NCBI GenBank assembly: GCA_000010565.1
Contig: AP009389.1
Coordinates: forward strand, 1,922,001-1,986,000
Direction of reading: 5' to 3'
Source: Pelotomaculum thermopropionicum SI
GTDB lineage: Bacteria; Bacillota; Desulfotomaculia; Desulfotomaculales; Pelotomaculaceae
DNA length: 64,000 nucleotides
Shown one piece after another: positions 8,960-17,662 of this stretch. Below the pieces are notes generated by a model. It was not told the origin of the DNA. It saw nothing but the letters and a program-made list of their open reading frames with translations, and searched no databases. The stretch's first letter is position 1; every line of letters starts with the position of its first letter. The position numbers and the translations under genes are program-made.

Positions 8960-9443
8960 GATCTCCTGGCCCTCCCCTTAAGCCCTCGCGATTCTTTTCA
9001 AGAAGATTTTTTAACTCTTCCATAAAACTCTCAGCGTCCCGGAATTCGCGGTAAACGGAAGCAAAGCGCACGTAGGCAACTTCGTCCAGCTTCCGCAGGC
9101 GCTCCATAACCAGTTCGCCGATGTACTGGCTTTTTATTTCCGGCTCCATGGTCTGGCGCAATTCCCTTTCAATGCCGTCCACAATGGCTTCAAGCTTTTC
9201 CGTGGAAACGGGGCGCTTCTGGCAGGCCTTAATCAAGCCCTGCAGAAGCTTTTGCCGGTGAAAAGCCTCCCTGCGGCCGTCCTTTTTCACCACAATCAGG
9301 GAGGGCTCGTCCACCCTTTCATAGGTGGTAAACCGCTTGCTGCAGCCGCAGCACTCCCTGCGGCGCCGGATCGAGTTGCCCTCCACTGTGGGCCTTGAAT
9401 CAAGCACCCGGCTGTCGGAGAAGCCGCAAAAAGGACACCTCAC
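8943..9443 (-). CDS. nrdR: Transcriptional repressor NrdR
   Basis: 166 residues. The zinc ribbon uses Cys3, Cys6, Cys31 and Cys34 ([10 protein letters not shown] ... CCGC), then the basic '[14 protein letters not shown]' stretch and an ATP-cone domain (about 47-140) that senses dATP/ATP. It represses ribonucleotide reductase genes. GTG start. Two NrdR boxes lie 41-87 bases upstream of its own start, so the repressor is probably autoregulated together with nrdD. Confidence 0.96.
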   Translation of the reverse strand: MRCPFCGFSDSRVLDSRPTVEGNSIRRRRECCGCSKRFTTYERVDEPSLIVVKKDGRREAFHRQKLLQGLIKACQKRPVSTEKLEAIVDGIERELRQTMEPEIKSQYIGELVMERLRKLDEVAYVRFASVYREFRDAESFMEELKNLLEKNREGLRGGPGDHVQDH

Positions 9444-9483
9444 TTTAACTCACCCTTCCGGATTAATTTGCTGGCAACATGCC

Positions 9484-9530
9484 ACACAATATGGTAGAGG
9501 CAGTCAAAGAAATTATACTATATATTGATG
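9484..9530 (-). promoter_or_regulatory. Tandem NrdR boxes
   Basis: The consensus NrdR box is acaCwAtATaTwGtgt. ATACTATATATTGATG (9515-9530) matches all ten core positions. ACACAATATGGTAGAG (9484-9499) matches the left half. The two begins are 31 bases apart, about three helical turns, the phasing reported for paired NrdR boxes. They sit between the ymxH terminator and nrdR. Confidence 0.75.
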
Positions 9531-9560
9531 AAGGGCACAAAAACGGAAAAGGCCCTGAAA

Positions 9561-9589
9561 AACAAAAAAGGAAGAAGAAGCTCTTCCTT
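9561..9589 (-). terminator. Intrinsic terminator after ymxH
   Basis: AAGGAAGA (9568-9575) pairs with TCTTCCTT (9582-9589); the minus transcript continues into a U-rich tract (A-rich 9561-9569 on plus). It separates ymxH from the nrdR promoter region. Confidence 0.75.
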
Positions 9590-9686
9590 GCTGGCCAACA
9601 GGTATTCTTTCTTCCTCAATCTAAAATGCCGCCTTTTATGATCACTCTTCAGGCTTTCACCTGCTCCGGCAAAAGGCGTTAATTTT

Positions 9687-9965
9687 TCAGTATTTTGTCC
9701 TGAGCTCATGTCTCGGATCGGTAAAGCTGTTTACCTCCACCAGAATCACATCTGCTCCAATCTTCCTGATCTTTTCCCAGGGCACCACAATCTCGTCTTC
9801 CTTGCCCAGAAAACCCAAAAACCTGCCTCCGCCCGCACCCGGCAGGATAATGGCGGTTATCCTACCTTCTTCCAGATCGATGTCTATATCTTTGATCATT
9901 CCGAGCCGCCGCCCATCAACTACATTAATTACCTCCCGCGCCCGCAGATCAGAGATCTTAACCAT
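9687..9965 (-). CDS. ymxH: YlmC/YmxH family PRC-barrel sporulation protein
   Basis: 92 residues beginning MVKISDLRAREVINV and containing GRRLGMIKDIDID, the PRC-barrel of YlmC/YmxH. The family is widespread in endospore formers, is linked to sporulation genes and has no known biochemical activity. CGGGAGGGA precedes the ATG. It follows sigG, a common arrangement in clostridia. It ends about 100 bases before a terminator. Confidence 0.88.
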   Translation of the reverse strand: MVKISDLRAREVINVVDGRRLGMIKDIDIDLEEGRITAIILPGAGGGRFLGFLGKEDEIVVPWEKIRKIGADVILVEVNSFTDPRHELRTKY

Positions 9966-10058
9966 CGGCGGTCCCTCCCGTATAATTTATATGCCCCGGC
10001 TTTCAGGAGCTGAACAAAAAATTTCAGGCGGCTTTTAAAGCCGCCGGTTTTATCATGT

Positions 10059-10832
10059 TCATATATGTTTTTTCATATGATTAAGCGCCGCCTTTTCCAG
10101 CCGCGACACCTGCGCCTGGGATATGCCGATTTCTTCGGCCACTTCCATCTGGGTTTTTCCTTCGTAAAAACGCAGAGTTAGAATCAGCTTTTCGCGGTCG
10201 CTAAGCTTTCTTAAAGCGTCCCTGATGGCGATGCCTTCCAGCCAGTTTTGATCCTGATTTTTCTCATCGCTGATCTGGTCCATCACAAAAATAGGATCGC
10301 CGCCGTCGTGGTAGATGGGCTCGAAAAGCGAAATGGGTTCCTGGATGGCGTCCAGGGCGAAAACTATTTCCTCCCTGGGCATTTTTAACTCGCAGGCGAT
10401 TTCGTTGATTGAAGGTTCGCGGGAGTATTTATTAACCAGAGCGTCCCTCACCTGCAGGGCCTTGTATGCCACGTCCCGGAGGGAACGGCTGACCCGGATC
10501 GGGTTGTTGTCCCTTAAATACCGGCGGATCTCGCCGATAATCATCGGCACGGCATAGGTCGAAAACTTTACGTTCTGGGACAGATCGAAGTTGTCAATTG
10601 CCTTCATCAGGCCGATGCAGCCCACCTGAAAGAGATCGTCTACATACTCGCCCCTGTTGGTAAAACGCTGGATAACGCTTAAAACAAGTCTGAGATTGCC
10701 GTTAATCAGCTTGGTCCGGGCGGAGGCATCCCCTTTATGCATGGCCTCGAACAAAGCTTTCATCTGACTTCCTGTCAGGACCGGGAGCTTGGATGTGTTG
10801 ACGCCGCAAATCTCCACCTTGTTCACCAGCAT
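10059..10832 (-). CDS. sigG: Forespore sigma factor SigG
   Basis: 257 residues from the ATG at 10832. KVEICGVNTSKLPVLT at the N-terminus is nearly invariant in SigG. Region 2 includes 'DDLFQVGCIGLMKAIDNFD', and region 4 has the helix-turn-helix 'TQMEVAEEIGISQAQVSRL'. It directs late forespore transcription, including germination genes. The frame extends five codons to a GTG, but GGAGG would then lie inside the gene; it is correctly spaced for the ATG. A SigF-type promoter is visible upstream. Confidence 0.96.
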   Translation of the reverse strand: MLVNKVEICGVNTSKLPVLTGSQMKALFEAMHKGDASARTKLINGNLRLVLSVIQRFTNRGEYVDDLFQVGCIGLMKAIDNFDLSQNVKFSTYAVPMIIGEIRRYLRDNNPIRVSRSLRDVAYKALQVRDALVNKYSREPSINEIACELKMPREEIVFALDAIQEPISLFEPIYHDGGDPIFVMDQISDEKNQDQNWLEGIAIRDALRKLSDREKLILTLRFYEGKTQMEVAEEIGISQAQVSRLEKAALNHMKKHI

Positions 10833-10882
10833 GGAATGGCCTCCCACCTTTTGTTAGGCTGATTCTTTTTTTATTTCAATGT

Positions 10883-10912
10883 CATTATTGCCACGGCCGG
10901 ATCTAATTATAC
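10883..10912 (-). promoter_or_regulatory. SigF/SigG-type promoter upstream of sigG
   Basis: On the minus strand GTATA (10908-10912), 15 bases, then GGCAATAATG (10883-10892). The SigF consensus is GywTA, about 15 bases, GgnrAnAnT, matched at nearly every defined position. The -10 is 51 bases from the sigG ATG. In B. subtilis sigG is first transcribed by SigF. Confidence 0.72.
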
Positions 10913-10952
10913 ATGAGCTTGCGCTGCGTAACAGGGGCAATTCTTTATTATA

Positions 10953-10979
10953 AAAAAGACTGCCTTTATTTTTGCAGCC
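10953..10979 (-). terminator. Terminator after sigE
   Basis: On the minus strand a short stem (GGCTGC/GGCAGTC type, with a G-U pair) around an A-rich loop is followed by TCTTTTTT, directly after the sigE stop. The stem is short. Confidence 0.55.
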
Positions 10980-11711
10980 CTATTCCATGCGGTGTATTTC
11001 CTTTTTCAGCCTTTTGATAATTCTTTTCTCCAGTCTGGAAATATACGACTGGGATATTCCCAGCAAATCGGCCACCTCTTTCTGAGTCTTTTCCGTTCCG
11101 TTGTTAAGCCCGAAGCGCAGTTCCATAATCCGGCGCTCCCGGCCGGAAAGCTTCTGAAGGGCCAGGTGCAAAAGCTTTTTTTCAATTTCGTCTTCAATAA
11201 ACTTATAAATTATGTCGTTCTCCGTGCCCAGCACGTCCGACAAGAGCAGTTCGTTCCCGTCCCAGTCAATATTCAGGGGCTCGTCAAAAGAGACCTCAGC
11301 GCGATTTTTAACGCTTCTTCTCAGATACATCAGGATCTCGTTTTCAATGCAGCGGGAGGCATAGGTGGCCAGCTTTATCTTCTTGGCCGGGTCAAAAGTG
11401 TTGACCGCCTTTATCAGCCCGATTGTCCCTATGGATACCAGGTCTTCAATGCCCACGCCGGTATTTTCGAACTTGCGGGCAATGTAAACCACAAGGCGTA
11501 AATTTCTCTCAATCAGGACGCTTCTTACCGCCCCGTCGCCCGACTCGAGCCGGCTGATCAGAAAGGACTCCTCATCTGTGGTCAGGGGCGGCGGCAGGGC
11601 CTCACTGCTCCCGACGTAATACACCCTGGGCCGGTAGCCCAGCCAGATCAAGAAGCGAATCAAGGCCAGGCGGAAGGTCCACCTCAGCCGCAAGAATTTA
11701 TTTAAACCCAC
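10980..11711 (-). CDS. sigE: Mother-cell sigma factor SigE (pro-sigma-E)
   Basis: 243 residues from the GTG at 11711 ([11 protein letters not shown]...), which has GGGAGGG six bases upstream; a longer TTG start is possible but poorly placed. The hydrophobic N-terminus (about 1-35) is the membrane-associating pro-sequence removed by SpoIIGA. Region 2 contains '[19 protein letters not shown]' and region 4 '[19 protein letters not shown]'. It drives early mother-cell gene expression. It lies directly after spoIIGA, as in other endospore formers. Confidence 0.96.
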   Translation of the reverse strand: MGLNKFLRLRWTFRLALIRFLIWLGYRPRVYYVGSSEALPPPLTTDEESFLISRLESGDGAVRSVLIERNLRLVVYIARKFENTGVGIEDLVSIGTIGLIKAVNTFDPAKKIKLATYASRCIENEILMYLRRSVKNRAEVSFDEPLNIDWDGNELLLSDVLGTENDIIYKFIEDEIEKKLLHLALQKLSGRERRIMELRFGLNNGTEKTQKEVADLLGISQSYISRLEKRIIKRLKKEIHRME

Positions 11712-11787
11712 ACTGCTCCCTCCCGTCCAAACCTCTTCTGGCAAATGCCCTTTACCGGGGGCTTAAATCTTTTTGCCCGCCCGAATT

Positions 11788-12702
11788 TTATCCCAAGCCT
11801 ATCAGTTCAGGTCCCACCAGGGCATGGTAAGAGTTGCCGGGATCGAGGCTGCTGTGGTAAATGGCCAGAACAACCTTTTCAGCCCGCAGTTGCCTGCCCT
11901 TTTGCTCTATAATCACCTCGTCCGGACGGTAGCCGACCATCAGCCCGCCAATCCGGCTGAGAGATTGAAAGGGAACGGCGCTAAAACGCCCGGCAAAGCG
12001 CTTCTCACCCAATAAGTTTAAAATTTGCCAGACATCGGGCTCGCCTTCTTTTTCAAAACAAGCCTGTACTTCAGGGGGAAGAAGAGGTTTTAAAGCCGCG
12101 TATTCAACCACCACAACCGGATGCCTGGTTAAAGGGTCCTTCAGATGGTTGCCGGTATCAAGCAGGGCTTCTAATTTCACCTGTTTCCCCTCCGATTTTA
12201 CGGAAAGGGGAATTTTAAAAAGGCCATCAAAACATCCTTTTTTTACCAGCGCACTGAAGCCTCTTCCCGCCGTCCAAAAGGCGGCCAGCCCCAGAACAAT
12301 CCCCGGCCAGAAATGTTCCGCAATGACCTCCACGGCACTGCCGGAACCGGCAACCCGGCCCTGGTGAGTAAAAAAAATCATCCCGAAAACCAGCCCGCCC
12401 AGAACAAAGGAGGCCAGGTAAAAACAGCCCAGGCAGGTCAGAAACTTAACGGGAGGAAGGGGGGCAAATACAGCAGCAGCAATAACTACCGAAAAGGCGG
12501 CCTTAAACCATGCTGAAAGGAAAAATTCCATTCCGGGAACAAACAGCGAAAGGGAATATGCCGCTCCAAGGCAAGCCCCTGCTACCAGCCTGCCCCTGCT
12601 CGCCGGCGTCCGGCTTAGTTTAGAGGCGGCCCACAGGATGGCGTAGTTCATAACTGCATTGCCGAGAAACACCTGGTCGAGGTAAACGGTGTACGCCGCC
12701 AT
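11788..12702 (-). CDS. spoIIGA: Sigma-E processing peptidase SpoIIGA
   Basis: 304 residues. About five membrane helices occupy 1-150 (MAAYTVYLDQVFLGNAVMN start), followed by a cytoplasmic aspartic-protease-like domain with the active-site sequence LLDTGNHLKDPLT near residue 180. It cleaves the SigE pro-sequence after signalling from SpoIIR. The ATG follows GGGAG. The gene sits 76 bases ahead of sigE. Confidence 0.94.
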   Translation of the reverse strand: MAAYTVYLDQVFLGNAVMNYAILWAASKLSRTPASRGRLVAGACLGAAYSLSLFVPGMEFFLSAWFKAAFSVVIAAAVFAPLPPVKFLTCLGCFYLASFVLGGLVFGMIFFTHQGRVAGSGSAVEVIAEHFWPGIVLGLAAFWTAGRGFSALVKKGCFDGLFKIPLSVKSEGKQVKLEALLDTGNHLKDPLTRHPVVVVEYAALKPLLPPEVQACFEKEGEPDVWQILNLLGEKRFAGRFSAVPFQSLSRIGGLMVGYRPDEVIIEQKGRQLRAEKVVLAIYHSSLDPGNSYHALVGPELIGLG

Positions 12703-12827
12703 AAAACCAGACTCCCAGCTTTTAAAATAAATTCCTGCTTAAAAAAGCAAAAAGGCCTGTGTTAGCATTATATTGCCTTTGTTAGACCTTTATGACAGCC
12801 CGGTTAAATAATAACTGCCCTGGCCTT

Positions 12828-12860
12828 ATTATACATCTCCAGGGCGTTGGAATTTGTCGG
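12828..12860 (-). promoter_or_regulatory. Candidate spoIIGA promoter with weak Spo0A-box-like site
   Basis: A perfect TATAAT on the minus strand (12828-12833) lies about 125 bases upstream of spoIIGA. A TTTGTCG element (12853-12859, plus orientation), partly like the Spo0A box TTTGTCGAA, sits near the -35 position, as expected for a Spo0A-activated promoter lacking a good -35. The evidence is a partial match only. Confidence 0.3.
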
Positions 12861-12960
12861 GTTATGGCAGGCTCCGGTATTTTTTTCCAAACAAATTACT
12901 ACAACAGGCGCTGTCCAAAAGCCAGGCCCCGGCCCGGCAGGTCGCAGCATGCCTGCATGG

Positions 12961-14010
12961 CTACCTTTCGATATATATACGGGGCTCTCCGGCTTCAACA
13001 ACCTCACCAATCCTGGCCGCGGCCACACCGGAAGCCAGTAAAGCGTTAACAGCAGCGCCGCCCTTTTCCTCCGGCACGGACATCAACAGGCCGCCTGAAG
13101 TCTGCGGGTCGGCCAGAATTAACTTGTCAAGCTCGTCGATGCCCTTCTCCCACCGCAGCCTGTTTTCCAGGTAACCAAGGTTGCGATAGGCCCCTGCCGG
13201 TATCATTCCCATAGCGGCCAGGGAACGGGCCTGCCCAAGCACGGGCACCCTGTCCAGCCAGATGCGGGCAGCGGCCCCGCTGGCAGCCATCATCTCGTAA
13301 AGGTGACCGAGCAGGCCGAACCCTGTTATATCGGTACAGGCATGCGCCCCGTATTCGGACATAACCTTGGCCGCCCGGTCGTTTAAGGCGGCCATCAGCC
13401 GCACCGCTTCGTTATAGGCCAAATCGTCCGCCAACTCTCCTTTTAAGGCGGTCGTAATAATGCCCGTTCCCAGGGGCTTGGTCAGGATCAGCGCATCGCC
13501 CGGGCGCGCCCCGGCATTGGTCATAACCCGGTCCGGGCTGACCAGGCCGGCAACGGCCAAACCGTACTTTGGCTCGTTATCTTCTATGGTATGGCCGCCT
13601 GCAATCAGGGCACCGGCTTCCTTCACCTTGTCGGCCCCGCCTTTGAGTATTTCCACCAGAACCTCCAGCGGCAAGGCCTTTGAAGGAAACCCGATAATGT
13701 TAAGGGCAATTAGCGGTTTCGCACCCATGGCGTAAATATCGCTAAGGGCGTTGGCCGCCGTAATCAAACCGAACGTATACGGGTCGTCAACCACTGGAGT
13801 AAAGTAGTCCACCGTCAGCACTATGGCAGTTTCGTCGTTTAAGCGGTAAACCGCTGCGTCATCGCAGGTGGAGGAGCCAACCAGCAGGTTCGGATCCTTC
13901 ATGGGGCTCAACCGGCACAGCACCTGTGCCAGGTCCTGAGGACCCAGTTTTGCCGCTCACCCGGCACAACTGGCCATCTGGGTAAGGCGGTACTTCTTTT
14001 CCTGCTGCAA
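12961..14010 (-). CDS. selD: Selenide, water dikinase, itself a selenoprotein (UGA at 13957-13959)
   Basis: SelD makes selenophosphate from selenide and ATP for selenocysteine and selenouridine synthesis. The uninterrupted frame starts only at 13923 and lacks the catalytic N-terminus. Reading upstream through one in-frame TGA (13957-13959) restores it: TTG start at 14010 with GAGGTGG seven bases before, then QQEKKYRLTQMASCAG-Sec-AAKLGPQDL. The Sec (residue 18) aligns with the catalytic Cys17 of E. coli SelD, and Lys21 follows. Downstream are the ATP-binding 'GSSTCDDAAVY' and 'DYFTPVVDDPYTFG' regions. The full length of 349 residues is normal for SelD. A hairpin resembling a bacterial SECIS follows the UGA. 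The gene lies between spoIIGA and ftsZ on the minus strand, with no other sel gene nearby. Confidence 0.93.
13914..13956 (-). promoter_or_regulatory. Candidate bacterial SECIS element of selD
   Basis: On the coding strand, 26 bases after the UGA, GGCACAG and CTGTGCC form a 7-bp stem whose apical part reads AGGUGCU. A GGU in the apical loop is the SelB-binding feature of the E. coli fdhF SECIS. The apical GGU lies about 32 bases from the UGA, inside the usual window. A second small hairpin (GGTCC/GGACC) lies between them. Confidence 0.65.
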
Positions 14011-14166
14011 CGTTATCCACCTCTCTTCTTTGCAGTAATTACTTACTTTCAGGCCCTCTTTCCGGGTCGATTATTCTCTGCTTCCCGCGGACACGGTTCA
14101 AGTTTTTTTCCCTGTTCCCCTTGATTTTACCCTTTCCGGTATAAATTTTACCTTCTGTCATTCATT

Positions 14167-14224
14167 GCCCTCCTCGAAAACCATTCTTTTGGTAGCCTTA
14201 TCTTTGGTGGAGGGCGCTTTTTTT
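14167..14224 (+). terminator. Orphan terminator-like hairpin on the plus strand
   Basis: GCCCTCC (14167-14173) pairs with GGAGGGC (14209-14215), followed by GC and seven Ts (14218-14224). Both flanking genes are on the minus strand, so no known transcript is served. The 234-base selD-ftsZ gap shows no other gene. Confidence 0.45.
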
Positions 14225-14244
14225 ATGCACATGCCAGCCGGCCA

Positions 14245-15294
14245 TCAGCGCCGGCGCAGAAAGGCCGGAATATCCAGGTCGTCGTTATTTGAAAAGGATT
14301 TGATCTCCAGTTCGGCCTTCGGACGCTCCTTTTTGCGGCCCCTCTGATCAAACCCGGTGGCAATGACGGTAACCCTTACTTCGTCTTCCATCCGCTCGTC
14401 GATTACCGCCCCGAAAATGATGTTGGCTTCGGGATCGGCAGCCTGGGCAATTATCTCCGCCGCTTCATTAACCTCGAACAGGCCGAGTGAAGTTCCGCCT
14501 GTAATATTTAACAGGACTCCCCTGGCACCCTCGATAGAAGTCTCCAGAAGCGGGCTGGAAATGGCGGTGCGGGCCGCCTCGGTGGCCCTGTTTTCACCGC
14601 TGGCCGTACCGATGCCCATCAGGGCCGACCCGGTTTCTTTCATGATCGTCTTAACATCGGCAAAATCCAGGTTAATCAGGCCGGGCACGGCAATAAGGTC
14701 TGAAATTCCCTGCACGCCCTGGCGGAGCACATCGTCCGCAATCCGGAAGGCCTCAACTATGGACGTGTGTTTTTCAATTACCTGCAAAAGCCTGTCATTG
14801 GGAATGGTAATCAGGGTGTCCACCTTGGCTTTGAGGTTTTCAATGCCGGCTTCGGCCTGGCTGGCCCTCTTGCGCCCTTCGAAAGTAAACGGCTTGGTTA
14901 CCACTCCCACGGTCAGAGCGCCAAGTTCCTTAGCCACTTCGGCCACTATGGGCGCGGCGCCGGTCCCCGTACCGCCTCCCATGCCGGCGGTTACAAAAAC
15001 CATATCCGACCCCTTCAGGGCCTGCACGATCTCATCGCGGCTTTCTTCGGCGGCTTTCTGGCCGATTTCGGGATTGCCCCCCGAGCCGAGCCCTTTCGTA
15101 AGTTTGGCGCCGATCTGAATCTTCTGGTTAGCCTGGGCCAGATAAAGGGCCTGGGCATCGGTATTTACCGCGATAAACTCCACACCTTTCAGCCCGGCGC
15201 TAATCATCCGGTTTACCGCGTTATTGCCCCCGCCCCCGACTCCTATCACCTTTATGTTGGCAAACTGGTCCAGTTCAAGCTCAAAATCAAGCAT
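14245..15294 (-). CDS. ftsZ: Cell division protein FtsZ
   Basis: 349 residues. Tubulin-like GTPase with the signature GGGTGTG at about 106-112, the N-terminal [13 protein letters not shown] nucleotide loop, and a T7-loop region with '[11 protein letters not shown]'. The C-terminal tail ends [12 protein letters not shown], the conserved peptide that binds FtsA, SepF and other partners. It forms the Z-ring at midcell and at the polar sporulation septum. GAGGAGG precedes the ATG. Last gene of the dcw block, after ftsA. Confidence 0.98.
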   Translation of the reverse strand: MLDFELELDQFANIKVIGVGGGGNNAVNRMISAGLKGVEFIAVNTDAQALYLAQANQKIQIGAKLTKGLGSGGNPEIGQKAAEESRDEIVQALKGSDMVFVTAGMGGGTGTGAAPIVAEVAKELGALTVGVVTKPFTFEGRKRASQAEAGIENLKAKVDTLITIPNDRLLQVIEKHTSIVEAFRIADDVLRQGVQGISDLIAVPGLINLDFADVKTIMKETGSALMGIGTASGENRATEAARTAISSPLLETSIEGARGVLLNITGGTSLGLFEVNEAAEIIAQAADPEANIIFGAVIDERMEDEVRVTVIATGFDQRGRKKERPKAELEIKSFSNNDDLDIPAFLRRR

Positions 15295-15392
15295 GCCTTA
15301 GTCCTCCTCTGTTTATTTCTGCCTGCCGGCGTTCAAACATTCATGCCCTGCCGCCGCACCGGGCGGAATCTCCCCGTTTAACTGACTGGCTG

Positions 15393-16499
15393 TCAACCGG
15401 CTCCTGGCCGGCCTAAAAATCTGCCTAAAAACACGCTTCTCCGCGCACGGCGGCTTTTAAGCTCCGGCCCTTTTTCGCGCAGATGCTTGCATCCGCATTT
15501 AACCAGGCCTAAGGCATTTGCGTAAGCCGGGCCTGAAACCGGCCCGGTTGTTTCCGTTTGACCAATCCTTACCGGCATCTGAAGCTTGTTTTCGGCTAAA
15601 AGGGCCAGTCCGCTCAGCCGGGACACACCGCCGCAAAAAACAGCCCCTCCGGGCAGAAGGCCGGGGTAATCGAACCTTTTCACAGCCATGGCTACCAAGT
15701 CTAAAATTTCGGCAATCCTGGCCTCGATTATGGACCGGATCATCGTTCTGGAAACCTTTTTTACGTCCCCTTCCTTTTCCCCGGGCAATTCATAAATTTC
15801 CCTGCTTCCGGAAGTCCCATCCAAGGAAAAATTATCAAGAACTTCCCCGGCCCGGGCGAGGGATGTCCGCAGGCCGATGGCAAGGTCTGCCGACAGATGC
15901 CCCCCACCAACAGGAAGGACCGCTGTTTCCCTGATTGCACTCCTGTCAATGATGCTAACTTTGGTAGAACCTGCGCCTATATCTACCAGGAGCGTCCCGA
16001 ATTCCCTTTCGGCCGGGCTTAAAACAGCCTCCGCTATGGCCAGCGGTCCGTATATTACATTCTGCACCGAAAGCCCGGCAATGCGGGCACTCTCGATAAT
16101 ATTGTTGACGTCGCGAATGCCGGCCGCCACTGCCCTGGCATTAAACTCCGCGCCGTACCCATGCCATTCCGGCAAAAATCGCGGCGGTATCAGTTGAAGC
16201 ACCTTTTCATCCGGGGTCACGTCCGCCGCCGCTTTAACAGTCACGTTTGCCCAGCTATAACCGGCATAGGCCAGGGATGCCTTTACCCCCGCCATTTGCT
16301 CGGCTGCATCCATTGCCTGCTTGATGGCCCCGGCCGCAGCGCCGGTGTCGGCAATAACCCCTTCCTCCAGGCCAGCGGACGGGCTTACTCCCGAACCTTT
16401 CAGTTCCGGCCGCCCGTTAACATATTCGGCAATAACAACAGCCGTCTTTGAAGTGCCTATATCAAGGCCGACCAGTAAAAAAGAACGTTCCTTGGCCAA
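15393..16499 (-). CDS. ftsA: FtsA-like actin-family division protein
   Basis: About 368 residues from the TTG at 16499, which has GGGAGG nine bases upstream; the open frame extends seven codons further. Actin/Hsp70-type ATPase motifs are visible: GLDIGTSKTAVVIAEY (phosphate 1), LLVDIGAGSTKVSII (phosphate 2) and 'GGAVFCGGVSRLSGL' (adenosine). It is shorter than typical FtsA (about 410-420). The C-terminus SVFLGRFLGR could be the membrane-targeting amphipathic helix. Its place directly before ftsZ supports a Z-ring membrane-anchor role. Sequence divergence leaves a PilM/EutJ-like relative as an alternative. Confidence 0.82.
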   Translation of the reverse strand: MAKERSFLLVGLDIGTSKTAVVIAEYVNGRPELKGSGVSPSAGLEEGVIADTGAAAGAIKQAMDAAEQMAGVKASLAYAGYSWANVTVKAAADVTPDEKVLQLIPPRFLPEWHGYGAEFNARAVAAGIRDVNNIIESARIAGLSVQNVIYGPLAIAEAVLSPAEREFGTLLVDIGAGSTKVSIIDRSAIRETAVLPVGGGHLSADLAIGLRTSLARAGEVLDNFSLDGTSGSREIYELPGEKEGDVKKVSRTMIRSIIEARIAEILDLVAMAVKRFDYPGLLPGGAVFCGGVSRLSGLALLAENKLQMPVRIGQTETTGPVSGPAYANALGLVKCGCKHLREKGPELKSRRARRSVFLGRFLGRPGAG

Positions 16500-16576
16500 C
16501 CCCGGGCACCTCCCGACCAAACTTTGCTTGTTTTGTTAGGATTCCACATTGAAGGCCATTTCCCTTTTTGCCAAAT

Positions 16577-16918
16577 TCATTTTTTTAAAAGATGGCGGCG
16601 GATAATGGCCAGGTTTTGGAACAGCCTGACACCGAACGCCACTACAGCAGCCAGGTAGAGGTCTATGCCCAGCCTTTCGCCGATGAAGGCCAGCCCTGCC
16701 GCCAGCAGGGCATTGCTAAAAAAACCGGATATAAAAATTGTGTTGTCGAAGTGTTCCTCCATTGCGGCGCGGATACCCCCGAACACCGAATCCAGCGCTG
16801 CCAGCGCCGCTACCGACAAGTACTTGGCGTAAGCCTGGGGCAGCACGAGAGGTATGTTAAGCCCGATGACAATGCCAACCGCCAGGCCGAGAACTGCCAG
16901 CCAGAGTCCCAGCCACAT
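16577..16918 (-). CDS. sbp: Small basic protein, DUF1290 family (Sbp)
   Basis: 113 residues with three hydrophobic helices, starting MWLGLWLAVLGLAVGIVIG and ending in a basic IIRRHLLKK. The family (B. subtilis Sbp/YlxX neighbourhood) sits between DUF881 genes and ftsA/ftsZ in many Firmicutes and Actinobacteria. It is membrane-associated with unknown function, possibly in division or envelope maintenance. Minus strand, between DUF881 and ftsA. Confidence 0.85.
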   Translation of the reverse strand: MWLGLWLAVLGLAVGIVIGLNIPLVLPQAYAKYLSVAALAALDSVFGGIRAAMEEHFDNTIFISGFFSNALLAAGLAFIGERLGIDLYLAAVVAFGVRLFQNLAIIRRHLLKK

Positions 16919-16938
16919 TTTTTAAAACCCCCTCCCGC

Positions 16939-17646
16939 CTACTTTACAGCCGGCCTGGCAAATTCATAATCCACGGTGCCGCTGTAAGCAGGTATAAATA
17001 TATTTTCGTTTGTTTGTACCGTTACCTTTATCCCCAGATCGCTTAAATACTCAGCAATGCCTCCTTTTATCTCCAGGCTGCTCTTCAGGGCAGCCTGGTT
17101 TCCAATTGCTTTTATTCTATACGGAGGGGAAAGTTTGGTCAGGTTTACATTAATATGGTTTCCCGCCATGCGGACTTCGCTTGTGGCAATAATGCGCTGA
17201 TCATTGACAGCCAGGGCTTCGGCGCCGGCACCGCGCAGATCATTTAAAACCTTGAGCAGATCATCGTCCCTGATTGTGTAAAGGCCTGTGCCGGCCGGTC
17301 CCGGAAGGTTTTCCAGAACCACCTCCACGCCCGGCCCCTGCACCGGGGTCAGCCCGGCATAGAGCCTGACCTTTGCCAGTTCGCTTTCCAGGGCGCCGGC
17401 GGCTTCATTGTAGCCTTTCCCGGCCTCATTGAGCTTGGCACTCAGATCGGCGGCTTCTTCCTGAAGCTGGGCAATGTCCCTTTCCACCTGCTTCTTCTCC
17501 ATGGCCAGCTCCTGAACCCTGTCGTAAGGAATTCCCCGGTCAATGCTGCTGGTGGTGCGAAATTGAAAGACCATTAACAGGCCCAGAACGGCTGCAACAA
17601 GAGTGATGGAAAAATAAATCGACCTGGTCATTGATTTAGATTTAGA
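16939..17646 (-). CDS. DUF881 family protein, copy 2
   Basis: About 235 residues from the TTG at 17646 (GGGAGAAGGGG upstream). The frame is open to 17688, where it overlaps the previous gene. One N-terminal membrane helix (YFSITLVAAVLGLLMVFQF), a coiled coil (about 45-95), then the DUF881 domain with 'LLKVLNDLRGAGAEALAVN' and 'PYRIKAIGNQAAL'. The family (YlxW/YlxX) is linked to division loci and has no proven activity. It is a diverged tandem paralogue of the gene before it. Confidence 0.85.
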   Translation of the reverse strand, partial: SKSKSMTRSIYFSITLVAAVLGLLMVFQFRTTSSIDRGIPYDRVQELAMEKKQVERDIAQLQEEAADLSAKLNEAGKGYNEAAGALESELAKVRLYAGLTPVQGPGVEVVLENLPGPAGTGLYTIRDDDLLKVLNDLRGAGAEALAVNDQRIIATSEVRMAGNHINVNLTKLSPPYRIKAIGNQAALKSSLEIKGGIAEYLSDLGIKVTVQTNENIFIPAYSGTVDYEFARPAVK

Positions 17647-17662
17647 CAAAACCCCTTCTCCC

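Noticed and set aside
16499-16520. Seven extra codons at the ftsA start
   Set aside because: The ribosome site GGGAGG lies inside that stretch, so translation should begin at the TTG at 16499.
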